DNA of 64,000 nucleotides from Agarophyton chilense (Eukaryota; Rhodophyta; Florideophyceae; Gracilariales; Gracilariaceae). Within the stretch, counting starts at the first letter, position 1. Each line of letters opens with the position of its first letter. A program made the position numbers and the translations under genes. Below, in pieces: positions 11,426-22,888 of the stretch. Below the pieces are notes generated by a model that had not been told where the DNA came from, did no database searches, and saw nothing but the letters and a program-made list of their open reading frames with translations. The stretch spans positions 434,001 to 498,000 of the forward strand of contig JARGXX010000003.1 of the NCBI GenBank assembly GCA_030374765.1. The letters run 5' to 3'.

Positions 11426-11975
11426 TGTTGGAGGTAGATGGGAAGGTTGAGGGTTGAAAGGGAAGGTCGCCAGCTATGGCTAGAATTTACTTGGAGGCTG
11501 TCAATCTTCGACTTATATACTACTCAACTCTGACAGCCATCTAACCTCCAGCTCACGTAAACCCTAGAATACAAACCAGGGACATTCAATACTACCGATC
11601 ATATTCAAACATGACATTAAACCCTAACCCAAATTCACGTCAACATAATACAGCAATGTACAACAGTGCACAATACACCATTACACTGACGTGTGCACAA
11701 ATCAATGTGCCAGCACATATTAAGTGTAATCCACCTCCATGCACGATCCTGTTCCAACAAAGCACTGCATGCCTTCTGTAATACACAAGAAAGCATGTCT
11801 GTTCTTCCAGAACATTCCATACAGACTGTACTATGTGTTCAGCATAAGATCTCGACAGCGTGGACACTTTGCACAAGAGTACAACTAGTTCATCTGGACG
11901 CTTGTATAAGGCAGACTCTTACTACCTTTCCACCAATTTCAGTGACAGCACTAATCACTCACCTGATATCCAACA
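11426..11975 (-). repeat. R2-family orphan copia-type LTR
   Basis: About 550 bp with ends TGTTGGA...TCCAACA, the typical inverted termini of Ty1/copia LTRs. Homologous copies lie at 17115-17659 and 33319-33869. The likely sense orientation is minus, judged by a TATATA element placed toward the 3' end in that orientation. No internal region belonging to this family was recognised in the window. The flanks (CACAG and GTACC) do not form a target duplication; copia pol lies on one side and gypsy copy 2 on the other. Confidence 0.75.
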
Positions 11976-12135
11976 GTACCATCATGGGTTCGCCCAACAA
12001 CCGAGCGATGCGGAGGATCCCTTTTTGGAACCGTTGAGGCAATTCCTCTTAGACGCGGGCTTCCCCTAAAAACAGCCGCGAGGAGATCGTGCTGATCTTA
12101 CCGCCATGCTGAATAACAACATCCGCGGGTAAGTA
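11976..12135 (+). pseudogene. Remnant of antisense convergent ORF, gypsy copy 2
   Basis: Only the 3' part is left, because R2 replaces the rest. On the plus strand the residues LRQFLLDAGFP followed by a segment resembling ADLTAML correspond to VRQGLVNAGIP and MTDVSQMLA near the end of the copy 3 antisense protein. It lies in the same position, converging on the chromodomain end of pol. The similarity is short, but position, order and spacing agree. Confidence 0.5.
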
Positions 12136-12224
12136 CCTTGACCGACTTTAGATGTCGTCAACGCCCTTGAGGCGATAACATAAACCAAATTCTTCTGTTT
12201 CCGTGGCTTCATGTGTTTCTAAGT

Positions 12225-12305
12225 ACTTTTTCTTCTTCTTCTCAAGTCTTCTCGTATTCTTCCTTCTTCTCAAGTCTTCTCGTATTTTCTTCTTCTTTCT
12301 TCGTC
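12225..12305 (+). repeat. Pyrimidine-rich CTTCTTCTT block, gypsy copy 2
   Basis: A run of TTCTTCTTCTTCTCAAGTC-like units on the plus strand between the remnant antisense ORF and the chromodomain. A CAAGTCTTCTCGTATT unit is repeated in tandem. It matches in position and composition the blocks of copies 1 and 3. Confidence 0.6.
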
Positions 12306-12392
12306 TGAGGGGAAAGAGAATAAGCAGCCGCTCCACGAAATCGCGTCTAGAAAGCCCATCAGCGCGGTGTCGACCTAGGCAGGGAGTGGTAC

Positions 12393-15300
12393 TCAAATTC
12401 GACGACGATAATGCACAACATGCGAGCGCGGAATATGAGTGATAGGCTCCCACGTATCCACTTCCGGAGGAAAACCGTACCAACGGATACGATAAAGTAG
12501 TCTGTGGGTGTCTTCGTCTTCGCCGTGATCAATGATGCGATCCATGACGTATTCCTGGCCATTTACAAACGATTCGGCGGATGGGGCGAGGTTCCAGTTC
12601 ACCGGCGTATACCGTCTGACAAACGAACGCGTTTAATCCTTATGGGATGTGGCAACGTTTTCGTTTCCTGGAATCTCCCGAGAGGGCGCTTGGGAACTCC
12701 CTATATCTTCAAGTTGAACCTGCGTTGTCTGTTCGGACAGCTGAGGGCCTTCTTTTGCCTCTGTAGCGTCGTTCTCAGCTTCTGACTGCACATTCGTCGG
12801 GTCTACGGTTATCCATTTTTCTTCACGTTTCTTGTTCTGTCTATCCTTCTTACGCTCCTGAGCCAGACTGGGCTTGTTCACTGAAGTTTCGGCCGGAGGT
12901 GCATCCACCACCAACGGAGGTTTAGCTTCATCTTCGCCTTCTTCTCTTCGGTCGGCTGCTATGCGCGATCGCTCAGCGAGTGGCGTTCCACTTGACGGTT
13001 CAACCTGAACGGGTGATAGCGTGTGTGAAGCAGCTTCTGGACCGGATCTAATTAAACCAAATTTGAAAATATCTTTCCTATCATCAGGTCTTGTGGTTGT
13101 ACCAGAGTGCTGGCCTTTCCCACGGGGCCTAATCAGTTTTTCCGGAGAATTCCAATTGGATGCCACTGTACTGCCGCGCATCGGGAGATCACGAGCCGTG
13201 TCAACGCTGTTTGCCGCGGGAGGCAGATCGTCTGATTCGACGGGTAGCTCTCGTTTCTGCAGATGTACAGTGCTTTCTTTCTCAGCTTCCTGGGTTTCCG
13301 GGTTGTCTGATGCGGTTTCAACACGATCACGTGCAAATCGTTCAACGTTCTTTTCTGTCTTCAGGACGACCTTGTCATCGTTGGGCTCTGTTACCTCGAA
13401 AGGTCCGGATGCTACCGGTAGCAATTTGTGACGTGTTCCATCCTGCTTCTCAAGTCGTTCCACGCAGACAAACGCGTATCCTCCTTCCCTGAGTTATGAC
13501 AACTGTCTCCGACGTCAAGCGTCCGAATTACGTTTGTAAAACGCTTGCCCTTTCGCCAATTCTCGGGCCGCCTGCTTAATTCTAAACCTCAGGTCATTTC
13601 TCCACCTCAGATGGTTCTTCGCCGGTGTCGGTTTGTCTTCTTCGACTTCATCTCACCTCATAGGCAGTGAAGGTGGGCTACGTTATATCACGAGCTCAAA
13701 ATGAGCCGCCTTGGTAGACGTATGCACTTGCGTGTTGTACGCATAACAGAGTGTGTCTGTGAACATGTCCCAATCCTTAGGGTGATCTGCGATGTAACGC
13801 CGAAGAGCAGCTAATAACGTTCGCTTGTAGCGTTCCACCTGACCAATACACTGTGGACGGTAGGTCGTGGTAAACACGTTCCTGATGCCTAAAATTCGGC
13901 ATACGTTCTCAAAGAACTTAGCGACAAACTCTTTTCCATTATCTGATAGCAGCACTTCCGGCTGTCCGTACAAATACACCCAGTGTTTGATGAAAGCCTG
14001 AGCTATTACCGAGGCGTTTAACCTCTTCAACAGTACAGTCCGTACAAGCTTCGAGATTCGATCCGTAATTACCAGTAGGTAGCGATATCTTTGGTTGGAA
14101 CGAACTAGATCTCGAAGTATGTCGATGCTGAAGAATTGTAGAGGCACCTTCGCAGGGAATAGAGTCATCTTTTTTCCTCTTCTTATATAGTATCACGCGA
14201 TTCATCGCACACTTTCGGCATAGCTTTACCGCAGCATGGCAGTCTATTGCCAACGTTGGCCAATAGAAGACCCTTCCTAGTGTCATAAACAACTTTGTTC
14301 CTCCTGGGTGTCCATATAGCTTCGCATAATGGCCCAAGTAGAGTACAAAACTGTTAGAAGCGTGCGAAACCACGATCTGATCATGCTTCTCGACATGTCT
14401 GAGCAATATACCTCGTAAATCGAGCGAAAAGGGAAACTCCTCCCACCCGTTAAGGCGAGATCGTATTGCTGTACAGAAGTTATCTGTGAGTTGCTCATCG
14501 AGGAGCTCAGTGATGGAGATATGCTCTATTTGATCAGGAGATTCAGTTCCATGGGTTGCCATGAGAGGGTCCAATTGGGAGTAATCCCCTTCATCTTCTT
14601 GATCTTCAAGTTTTGTTTCATCGTTGTCCATCTCCATTGAAAAACACGGTAAATCGTCATCGATTTCTCCTTGGGTTTCCCCTGAAGTTTCCAATCGCGA
14701 TAAAGCGTCGGCCTGTATGTTAACCAGTCCCTTCTTATATTCAACTTCGAAATCGAATTCAGATAGTCGTAAGCGCCAGTGTGTTAATCTACTGGAGGGG
14801 TCTGTTTTTGATAATAACCATCGTAGGGACGAATGATCCGTATGGATGGTAAACGTTTCTTTATGGAGATAGGGTCGTAAAGTAGTCAGCGCCCACACTA
14901 CTGCAAGGCATTCCTTTTCTGATACGGAGTAATTCTTCCCTGCAGCGTTCAGCGTTCGTGACCAGTAACCGATTGATTTCCCCTGACCGTCCGGATGGAT
15001 CTGAAAAAGGGCACACCCTACCTGATACTCACTGGAGTCGGTATCCAAAGAATATGGTAGGTTAGATTTGGGCAAGGCCAAGATTGGTGCTGTGACGAGT
15101 TTTGTCTTCAAAGTGTTGAAGGCTTCGTGTTTGGCCGGTCCGAATTCCTCGAGCTTAACAGGCTGTCCTTCACGCAACAATGCGTTCAATGTAGCTGCGA
15201 TATGCGAATAACGCGGTATGAATCGTCTGTAGACGTTACGTAATCCAAGGAAAGATCTCAATCGAGTCTGCGTGGACGGTGGTTGCGATTCGCGGACTGC

Positions 15301-16441
15301 CGCTGTTTGAGCTTCACGAATGGCAAGCTGACCAGGCCTAGTTATGTGGCCCCAATATTTCACAGTATTGGCGAACCATTCGCATTTCTTGAACTTCAAA
15401 GTTATACCTGCTGTCGGAAACGCTTTGAGAATCTCCTCCACATGTTGCATATGACTTTCCATATCTTGAGAGAAGACAATGACATCGTCCAAATAGAGTA
15501 GACATGTTTTCTATTTATACTTCGAGAGTAATTTGTTCAGAGCGCGCTGGAAAGTTGCCAGACCATTGTGGAGTCCAAAGGGCATCCGCTTGAAACGGTA
15601 TAGTCCAGCGTGTGACACAAATGCAGTCTTATCCTGACCTTTTTCGGCTACAGGAACCTACCAATAGCCAGTGTTGGCGTCACGCGTGGTGAACACGTTT
15701 GCATTGCCTAAGGTGTCTATAAACCGCTCCATGCGAGGCAGTGGGTAGGTATCCCGTATCGTAACCGCGGTTAGTTTCCGGTAGTCTACACAGAATCGCA
15801 AAGAACTATCAGGTTTTGGGACTAACACCACAGGTGGAGCCCAAGCAGATTGTGCTGCTTCTATTAATTTTGCTTGGAAAATCTTGGCAACATTGTCCTT
15901 CTCGATCTGACAAGTTTGCGGTCCTGCTCTGTAAGGTGGTTGAAAAATGGGACGAGATCCCGGAATAACATTAATATGATGTGCTGTAGCGGAGATGTCT
16001 CCTAGTTTTTCAGTCCACATAAAGACATACTTTTTCAACATTTGTTTGATTCTTTCCTTATATCCTTCGGGAACATTCTCGAGAACTAGTTCTTCTACCA
16101 GCCTGTCTGGGTCCCTCTGTTCTTCTGTCGGTTTTGAATGCTCTCTGGGACCTTTATATGCGCTAGTTGATTCGTCTGACACTTCAGAAAACCCTAGCAA
16201 TTCTGCGGTAGAGACATGAGTCGGAACCACTGCTATTCGGTGCGGCAGAGCAGCTGCAACGATCTGATTCTTCGGTAAGTGATAATCATTATCGGTAAAG
16301 CTACTAATGAATATTCGGAAGGGTTTGTCCGTTTCAACTTGGGCAATTCAATTCGCTGCAAGAAGTCCTCGATGTTCGTACATAGCAGCATTAGGCTGTA
16401 TTACCACGAGACCGTGTCGTTGTGTTATCATTTCTACTCAG
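12393..16441 (-). pseudogene. Gypsy copy 2 pol remnant
   Basis: Pol domains in order: reverse transcriptase start with SAWAPPVVLVPKPDSSLRF near 15.8 kb, catalytic core near 15.5 kb, RNase H with IHTDHSSLRWLL and QADALSRL near 14.8-14.7 kb, integrase zinc finger near 14.3 kb (ending CRKCAM), integrase core at 14.16-13.68 kb with TTYRPQCIGQVERYKRTLL, a GPFEV segment, a long low-complexity linker rich in Lys/Glu and Pro, and a chromodomain with YRIRWYGFPPEVDTWEPI. The fossil has several breaks. Confidence 0.88.
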
Positions 16442-17114
16442 TCACAACGTGAGCGCAGGTTCGGTAAATTAAAAAGGAAATGGAGGGGAAAAGACGAGAA
16501 GAAGAGAAAAGTAAAACAAGAAAAACAATCAAGGTAGTCAGCCATGACAGTTAACTTCGGTCGTCGGCGACCGTCATTGAAAACTATATCTTCCTTGAAA
16601 GCATTTCCGCCGCCGGTGCTGATCGTCGGCGGGTTACCTACGTCTCACAGCTTGCCACTGTGCGACGGGGAGTTGTGCGCCAAAACAATTTCAAACATAA
16701 AGCATAACAAATAAAATCTCAAAAAAATCATCCAAAGTGGTGTGCCAGTGGCAACCGCCCTGCGCAGCCCAGATTCGGCTGGTTACCGCCGAACCCAGTA
16801 TCCAGCCCCCATTCGCACATTCTCCCCAACTGCATAGCACGGCTCCTTCAGCGCTCTCGTCCAATCAGATCGCTTGACTTGGGCCGAAGCCCCAACACGC
16901 TCCATTAGAACCAGACCACTTGTCCATACCACGTTGCACGAGGGCATTTGCAGTAGCCAATCCGATGGCCGTTTCATGTTGAGATTGAGATGAGGCGGAT
17001 ATGAGTTTTTCCGCGAAGGGTGCCCAAAAGTGCCCATGCTTAAATCCACTTTTTGTTTTCCACTATTTCCAACACTCCAAAGGGCTTGGGGGTACAGTCG
17101 ACCAAACCTTAACA
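16442..17114 (-). repeat. R1-family copia LTR
   Basis: About 673 bp, minus-oriented and homologous to 6345-7003. It directly abuts the R2 LTR at 17115 on one side and gypsy copy 2 on the other. It may be the 3' LTR of copia copy B with an R2 LTR lying between it and the body. No target duplication is seen in the immediate flanks. Confidence 0.85.
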
Positions 17115-17659
17115 TGTTGGATATCGAATAAGTGATTAGTGCTGTCACTGTAATTCGTGGAAAGAAAGTAAGAGTCTGCCTTGTACCTGTGTCCACGTGC
17201 ACTAGTTGTACTACTGTGCAAAGTGTCCACGCTTTCGAGATCTTTTGTTGAACACATAGTACAGGCTGTATGGAATGTTCTGGAACAACAGACATGCTGT
17301 CTTGTGTATTACAGAAGGCATGCAGTGCTTTGTTGGAACAGGATCGTGCATAGAGGCGGATTATACTTAATTTTTTCTGGCACATTGAATTTGTGCACAC
17401 GTCAGTGTAATGGTGTGTTGTGCACTGTTGTACCTTTCTGTAGTATGTTGACGTGAATTTGGGTTAAAGTTTAATGTCATGTTTGAATATGATTGGTAGT
17501 ATTGAATGTACCCGGATTGTAGTCTAGGGTTTACGTGAGCTGGAGGTTAGATGGCTGTCCGAGTTGAGAAGTATATAAGGCGAAGATCGACAACCTCCAA
17601 GTATAGCCAGAGCTTGCGACCTTCCCTTTCAACCCTCGACCTTCCATCTACCTCCATCA
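17115..17659 (+). repeat. R2-family orphan copia-type LTR
   Basis: About 545 bp, starting TGTTGGATATCGAATAAG and ending ...CTACCTCCATCA. TATATAAGG at 17572-17580, some 80 bp from the 3' end, is a reasonable LTR TATA box and supports the plus orientation. It is inverted relative to the copies at 11.4 and 33.3 kb. Confidence 0.75.
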
Positions 17660-20184
17660 GAGCTGAGCCACTGCCGGTATGGAACTTCCTTCTTTGTGGA
17701 AAACCTTTTCGTCTACAATGCCGTCGAATGAGACTGCATTGGATGCATCATCCATGGCGTCATGAGAGCCGAATTCACCGTTGTAATCTTCGTCCGAACT
17801 AAGTTCATCGTTCATAAAATGAATAACAAACGGCGCGCCGGGAAACCGTTTTTCATCAAAAGGACATGCCGAGAGTCAACAATGCGTGGAGTACCATCGT
17901 TATCCGTAACAAGTACTTTGTAAACACCATGCTCGAGATTCTCCAAGTACACTTCCTCAAGTGCACGAGATTCAGACTCGAACTTGGATCCACTTGGTGT
18001 CCTCAGCACAAATGCCGTGCATCCAAACACACGCACATGTTGAAGTGATGGCCGGTGGCCAGTGACCAGAAAGTATGGGGTAATGTCCACAGTGGAATGC
18101 CGCACACGGTTACGCACATGGATGACATGCTTCAATGCACAAGGGCACAAGCACTTCGGTAAACTTGCCTGAAGCAGTAAGGATGTGGCAGCCTCCTCCA
18201 TGGTACGGTTGATGCTTTCTGCAATCGCGTTATGCTGGGGAGTGTAAGGAGCAGAGAAAGAGGTAGTACCATGCAGTTCAGCCAGGTTCTGTTGCAGTGC
18301 TTTGTACTCTTCAGCTCTTTCGGAATGCAAACTCTCGATACCCACTCCTCCAAGATGGTTCAACTTTACATGAACTCCGTCAAACACATCGCTAATGTCA
18401 CTGCGATGCGTCATCAAACCAATAAAAGCATATCAAGAATGGTCATCAAGGAAAGTACATGCATACCGAAACTCATCCGGAAAGGACATATCCAGGGGAC
18501 CAACAATGTCCGAGTGCACAATGTCGCCAACTGCAGCTGCATGCTCAAAGTGACCTGCGAACGGAAGCTTATGAGCTTTACCAAGTCGACATGCCCGGCA
18601 CACTTCCTCCATTTCAGACAGGTGTGGCACTCCTTCAGCACACTTATGCACCTCCCTGAGGTCACGTGGGTTGATGTAAGCAAGTCGTTGGTGCCAGAAA
18701 TGTGTCCCCGCAGATTTTCTCGCGAAGGAAAGATCAGGGGTTGCGTGCACAGTTTTTTTAGGTAACAGGTACATGCCAGAGTTCCCATGGCGGAATCCAA
18801 CGCCGATCTCAAACCCATTCGATTCAAATATCAGTCGAACAGTGTGGTGAGAAAAGTGCAATTCGATACCTTTGTATGCCAGGCACCCCGTAGACACCAA
18901 GTTGTATTCAACACTAAGAAGCAGCAACATATCAGTGAGACGCAAGTTCGCACATTCAAACGGGATTATCACCTCTCCGCATTGTGCGGCTTCAACCGAT
19001 GTATTGTCCGCGAGCATCATAGTCCTCTTCTCGCATGGGTGCACTGATCCAGGGACGAATGCAGAAGATGAGTGGAAGCAATGTGCTGTGGCACCACTAT
19101 TTGAATAGGTGCTAAGGTCCTTTTGGGAAGTAAGGGTAGTTCTGTCCACAGTCACACTTGCAATTTCTATCTTTCCAGACTTTCCAGACGACCTTCTTGA
19201 GCCATTTTTGTTATCACTATTGCCCGTTTTCTTCGATCGAGTTTTAAGCTTATCCAGAATACTTTGCGGCATGTGGTTGTCAGGATGATCTGGGTTCATG
19301 TAGCATCGATCTTGCGTGTGTCTATTACGGTCGCAGAAATCACAATGATGGCCATTGTTAGTTCCAGAACGTCCGGATGTGGAGTATCGGAGGGCGGCAG
19401 CAAAGGCGCGGGCTGTAGATTCCATGTCTGATTCACGAACTGAATCATTGCCAGCATTACCCATACTGCTTCTAAAATGATCAGTGGACTCGGAACTACG
19501 ACTGAATTTGATCCGGCCCTTTTTCTTACGACGTGAGCTTCTACCGAAAGCTTTGGGAGGTACTTGATTTGAATTTTACTCGTTGATGAGAGTAGTTGCT
19601 ACATATTCCCGCGTGAGTTCCAGAATTTCCTTTGTACGCAGAGCAGAAGCAGTAGACTCCATCGTGCTGTTAGGGTCAATGGAGGCAAGCAGCATCGAAG
19701 CTTTTTGCGATTCAGGTATTGCAGCTTCCTTTCCCATGCGCTCCAGCTGACTGAAAAAAGCTGTGTACTGATCAACATAATTTGACATGTTCTGACCAGT
19801 ATACGACATACGAAACAGTTGAGTTTAAACTGTTATGCGAGAGACTGTACGATTGGATTCATAGCGAGCATCTAGCAGTGCAAGCATGCCAGCACGGTCA
19901 TCATCAACATCCATAACGACACGAAGGGGTGCGTCTCCAAGAGCACATATGATGATTCCACAAGCTTTTTCACGTTTGGCAAGGGCACGGGAGCTACCAG
20001 CGGCAGCACCATCGGATGTGGCTTCAGTGGATTCCGAATGTGAGGGGGGCGTTTCAACCACACTTTACACTCCTTTGATGCGGCATGCAGCCCGAAGTCG
20101 ATGACGACATAACGCATAGACGTCGCCGCGCTTTCCGTGAAAGCGTGAAATTTTCATTCCAGTGTTACTTTCGGATTCCATATC
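17660..20184 (-). mobile_element. Ty1/copia copy B (gag to integrase linker)
   Basis: Minus-strand copia body nearly identical in protein to copy A from early gag through the integrase linker. It contains the same zinc knuckle (CDFCDRNRHTQDRC), GAG-pre-integrase segment and integrase core (HNAIAESINRT). Similarity to copy A begins at GATATGGAATC, just inside the gag start, so the leader and 5' LTR are missing. It ends in the linker where R2 starts, so the reverse transcriptase and RNase H are missing too. It forms an imperfect inverted pair with copy A and has a few breaks. Confidence 0.88.
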
Positions 20185-20410
20185 CGTTCGCTCAGCGCCT
20201 TCGAAACTACCTCAAGGAACTCAGCAATCATGTCGGAGAAAATGAATAACAGAACAGCGCTCTCCAAAAGACGTTTATGTCGGCCTCTCTGCACGGCGAA
20301 ATGTAACGCTTTGTTGATGTATGGGAAACCAGAATCATGAGGGGTTGTGCACCTGTTTCTATGAATCACAGCCGAAGAAATGATACTTCAGGGGATTAAA
20401 TTAAGGCTTT
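20185..20410. other. Unassigned stretch flanking copia copy B
   Basis: No homology to copy A's leader. One minus-strand frame here contains an ALHFAVQRGRHKRLLE segment faintly like an ankyrin repeat, but it is a single weak match. Nothing else is recognisable. Confidence 0.3.
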
Positions 20411-21682
20411 TCAGTCATTATTGCTGACTTGGGGGACTCCACTTGCAGAGGAACAAATTGCGGAAGACGTCCTCATACCGGAAGTGATTGGCTGAGGATG
20501 AAGTTCTCACTTCGCATATTCCTGATCATTTCATTCAGCAAGGATTTCATTTGAAAGCAATGAAATATGATCTATATCCTTTAACTGCAGAGAGGAAGCG
20601 GAGTCGCGAAACCCAGCAAAACTACTTCTGTGATCCGAATTCCGTTGGCGTACAGAAAAGTCTGTAATTGTACGAAATCATTCTCCGAGAGGCTCCTTTA
20701 ACCTGCTTTACGCCATAAGCATTCTAGATCTTCCATCGTAGAGAAGATTGGAGAATCTGAAACAACTTTGGAATCTTGTTTTAGTGGCAAACACATTAAC
20801 GATAGAGGATCTTTTGGAAAGCGATTGGAACTTTTCTTCTTCCGTGAGCAATCCTACAGTTCAAAGCGAACGGTTGAACCCTGTGGCGAATTTTTCAAGT
20901 TTCTCACCAATCACGGAATGGCATTGTTCGAAGGATGCATAGGAATATGATTGAGATTACTTTCGTAATATAGAAAACAGACTTCAAACAAAGAATGATG
21001 GTGGTTTTGACCGACGTAGTGGGACTGAGATATATGTAGACATTTGTGATGGGCAAAGGAATAGTAGGTGTTCAACAAGAGTCAGTCATCATTCGAAGAA
21101 AAAGTCCTCCAAAGATCTGAACCATTCACATGTAGAGCATGCACGCTCATCTCATCGAACCTTGTGTTCAAGTTCAGTTAGTACATTGAATTATTCGAAG
21201 ACTCCGCCCACAAACGACTATGATAGAGCTAAAAGAGACGTGTTGTTGAATGAGAAAAGCTCCGCTAGCCGTAGACTGCCGGCGCTCACTCCTTGTATTA
21301 TTTTGAGTCAGGAACTACTATGAAGACACCTCCGATCGAAACGTCTGAAGATGTCTGACCATGGCCAACGACGACCTTCAAATTTATCATCCTAGGCCAG
21401 TAGAGACAAACTGAAAGGCTGTAACTGGTTCCTCAAAGCCCGTGATCTGTCTTCTGTGTCTACCACATCACTAGATGACGAGGAACCCCGGCCTGTTCGC
21501 AGCTTCGGTCAAAGACGTATTCAGACAGACTTAGCAACATAGATTTTCTCAATTAAAGTCCTCGATACACTTTCAGGAATTATGGTGTTGATGAAACGAA
21601 TCTCCCGTCAGAGATGGAGACAAGTTAGAAAAAGAAGCGCGCGTGAAGTTGGCATGCAATGCAGCAGAGGAAAAGATTAAGT
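20411..21682 (+). pseudogene. Decayed host-like protein gene
   Basis: A chain of overlapping open frames on the plus strand with ordinary protein-like composition and no transposon motif. After a TTTTCAG at 20411-20420 comes a frame with LTWGTPLAEEQIAEDVLIPE. A second frame, 20491-20667, contains HLKAMKYDLYPLTAERKRSR. A third, about 20700-20950, contains FFKFLTNHGMALFEGC. A fourth runs from 20955 to about 21680 with three in-frame stops and is rich in Ser, Lys and His (SKKKSSKDLNHSHVEHARSS). Either several short introns separate these or the gene is dead. The in-frame stops in the long fourth segment favour a pseudogene. I do not recognise the family. Confidence 0.45.
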
Positions 21683-22097
21683 TTCAAAATCACGATACCT
21701 AGGTCGTAGTGGTCATTGTTTTTTGGTCCAACTGCTCGGCGCAGGTAGATATGATGCGCGTTTTAAATCTTAACAGAACGTTCGAACCAGCCTTCGTGAA
21801 TTGATTCGTGTTATGAACAAAAGGGGATTCTCTGCGGAAAGAAAGGCGGACGAAAACAAGGTGTAGGTTGCCTTTGCTGGATCTCATGGTCGATTGTTAT
21901 CGTATCCTTCGATTTTGCAACAAATGAGACTAAATGTGTTGTCCGGCTCCCAAGAAAAGGAGGAGAAAAACAGAGTTCTAGGCATTTACAGGAAATCGGA
22001 CTCATTCAGTGCACTGACCACGCTATGCACCTTCTTCAACCAGGCCAGCAGCACGATGAGCGTACTTCTCCACCACTTACACATGGCTTCCACTCAC

Positions 22098-22401
22098 GCC
22101 AGCCACGAATGAAGCCAATTGTATGTGCTGCACTGCGACGGCCGTCACCATGCAGATCATATCTGTGTTGGGAACCATGAACAGCTTTCCAAAGTGCGCT
22201 GTCATGACGCGCCCGTCGTCGACAGACACGTGTCTTGGCACAGAGCTATTGGGGTGCAGCAAGTTCCAGATGAACAGACACGAGGCTGCACTCTGCAGCG
22301 CGCACACGAGCGTTAAGAACACCCTGAGCGCCAAGTGCACGACGAAGACGGTGACAAGCAGTGACGACACGGACGCCAGAAGCTTCTTTACAAAACCTAA
22401 G
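22098..22401 (-). CDS. Candidate splice-bounded exon of a membrane protein
   Basis: On the minus strand an open stretch of about 101 codons is bounded upstream by AAAATAAAACAG (acceptor-like) and downstream by GGC/GTGAGT (a strong donor). The translation contains two hydrophobic runs long enough to span a membrane (LLVTVFVVHLALRVFLTLVC, and MICMVTAVAVQHIQLASFVA) separated by a polar loop. The neighbouring exons were not found and the family is unknown. Alternatives are a fortuitous open frame or a fragment of a dead gene. Confidence 0.35.
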
Positions 22402-22888
22402 CTGTTTTATTTTCACTGTAACTCGTGTTATGAACGATGTCTACTCATTCATAACCTGCGTCCTGGTGTTGAATGCAGCGTTTCAAGTGATCATGAAAAG
22501 ACCGAGAACGGGAATCTCCAATCACGTCCGATATGTCTTGAGGGTTCGGATACGCTTTCAAGTCTAGCCGTTTTTTTCATGCGCACACATGTTCTGCGGC
22601 GAATTTACATTGGGAATGATTAGGAATTAGAATTTGAGGTCAATGCGCAAAAGACGAAAGGCGAAGAAGAGCAAGTCAGACTTCATAGGAGGGAGAGATC
22701 TTTCACCGCCAATCCTCTAAGTCGGACGGGCAGTTTTTATGGTGCAGTTTCTGTGGTGAGAAACAGTTTGCAGTTTTCCATTGCTGTAATTATTTGCTTA
22801 TTTCTCGAAAACTAAGCAGCGTGATATTTAAATGGTCCGCCGTAGTCGGCTCTGGAACTGATTACAAGGCTACCGGTGGGGATATCGA

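Larger units (their letters stand above)
11976..16441 (-). mobile_element. Ty3/gypsy chromovirus copy 2, truncated at both ends
   Basis: Minus-strand gypsy element of the same lineage as copies 1 and 3. It runs from a pre-reverse-transcriptase segment (16.44 kb) through reverse transcriptase, RNase H, integrase and a long linker to a chromodomain (12602-12393), followed by a remnant of the opposite-strand ORF. Both ends are cut at LTRs (R2 at 11975, R1 at 16442), so gag, protease and its own LTRs are absent. Its proteins are well diverged from copy 3, so it represents another subfamily. It is broken in several places. Confidence 0.9.

Noticed and set aside
11570-11640. AACCCTAA motifs resembling telomere repeats in the R2 LTR
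   Set aside because: They are single copies, not tandem, and recur only because R2 itself is repeated.
20154-20369. Possible ankyrin repeat on the minus strand
   Set aside because: Only one weak ALHFAVQRG segment; no second repeat and no supporting context.
22119-22623. Plus-strand frames at 22.1-22.6 kb
   Set aside because: They lie opposite the splice-bounded membrane exon and have less natural composition; treated as shadows.
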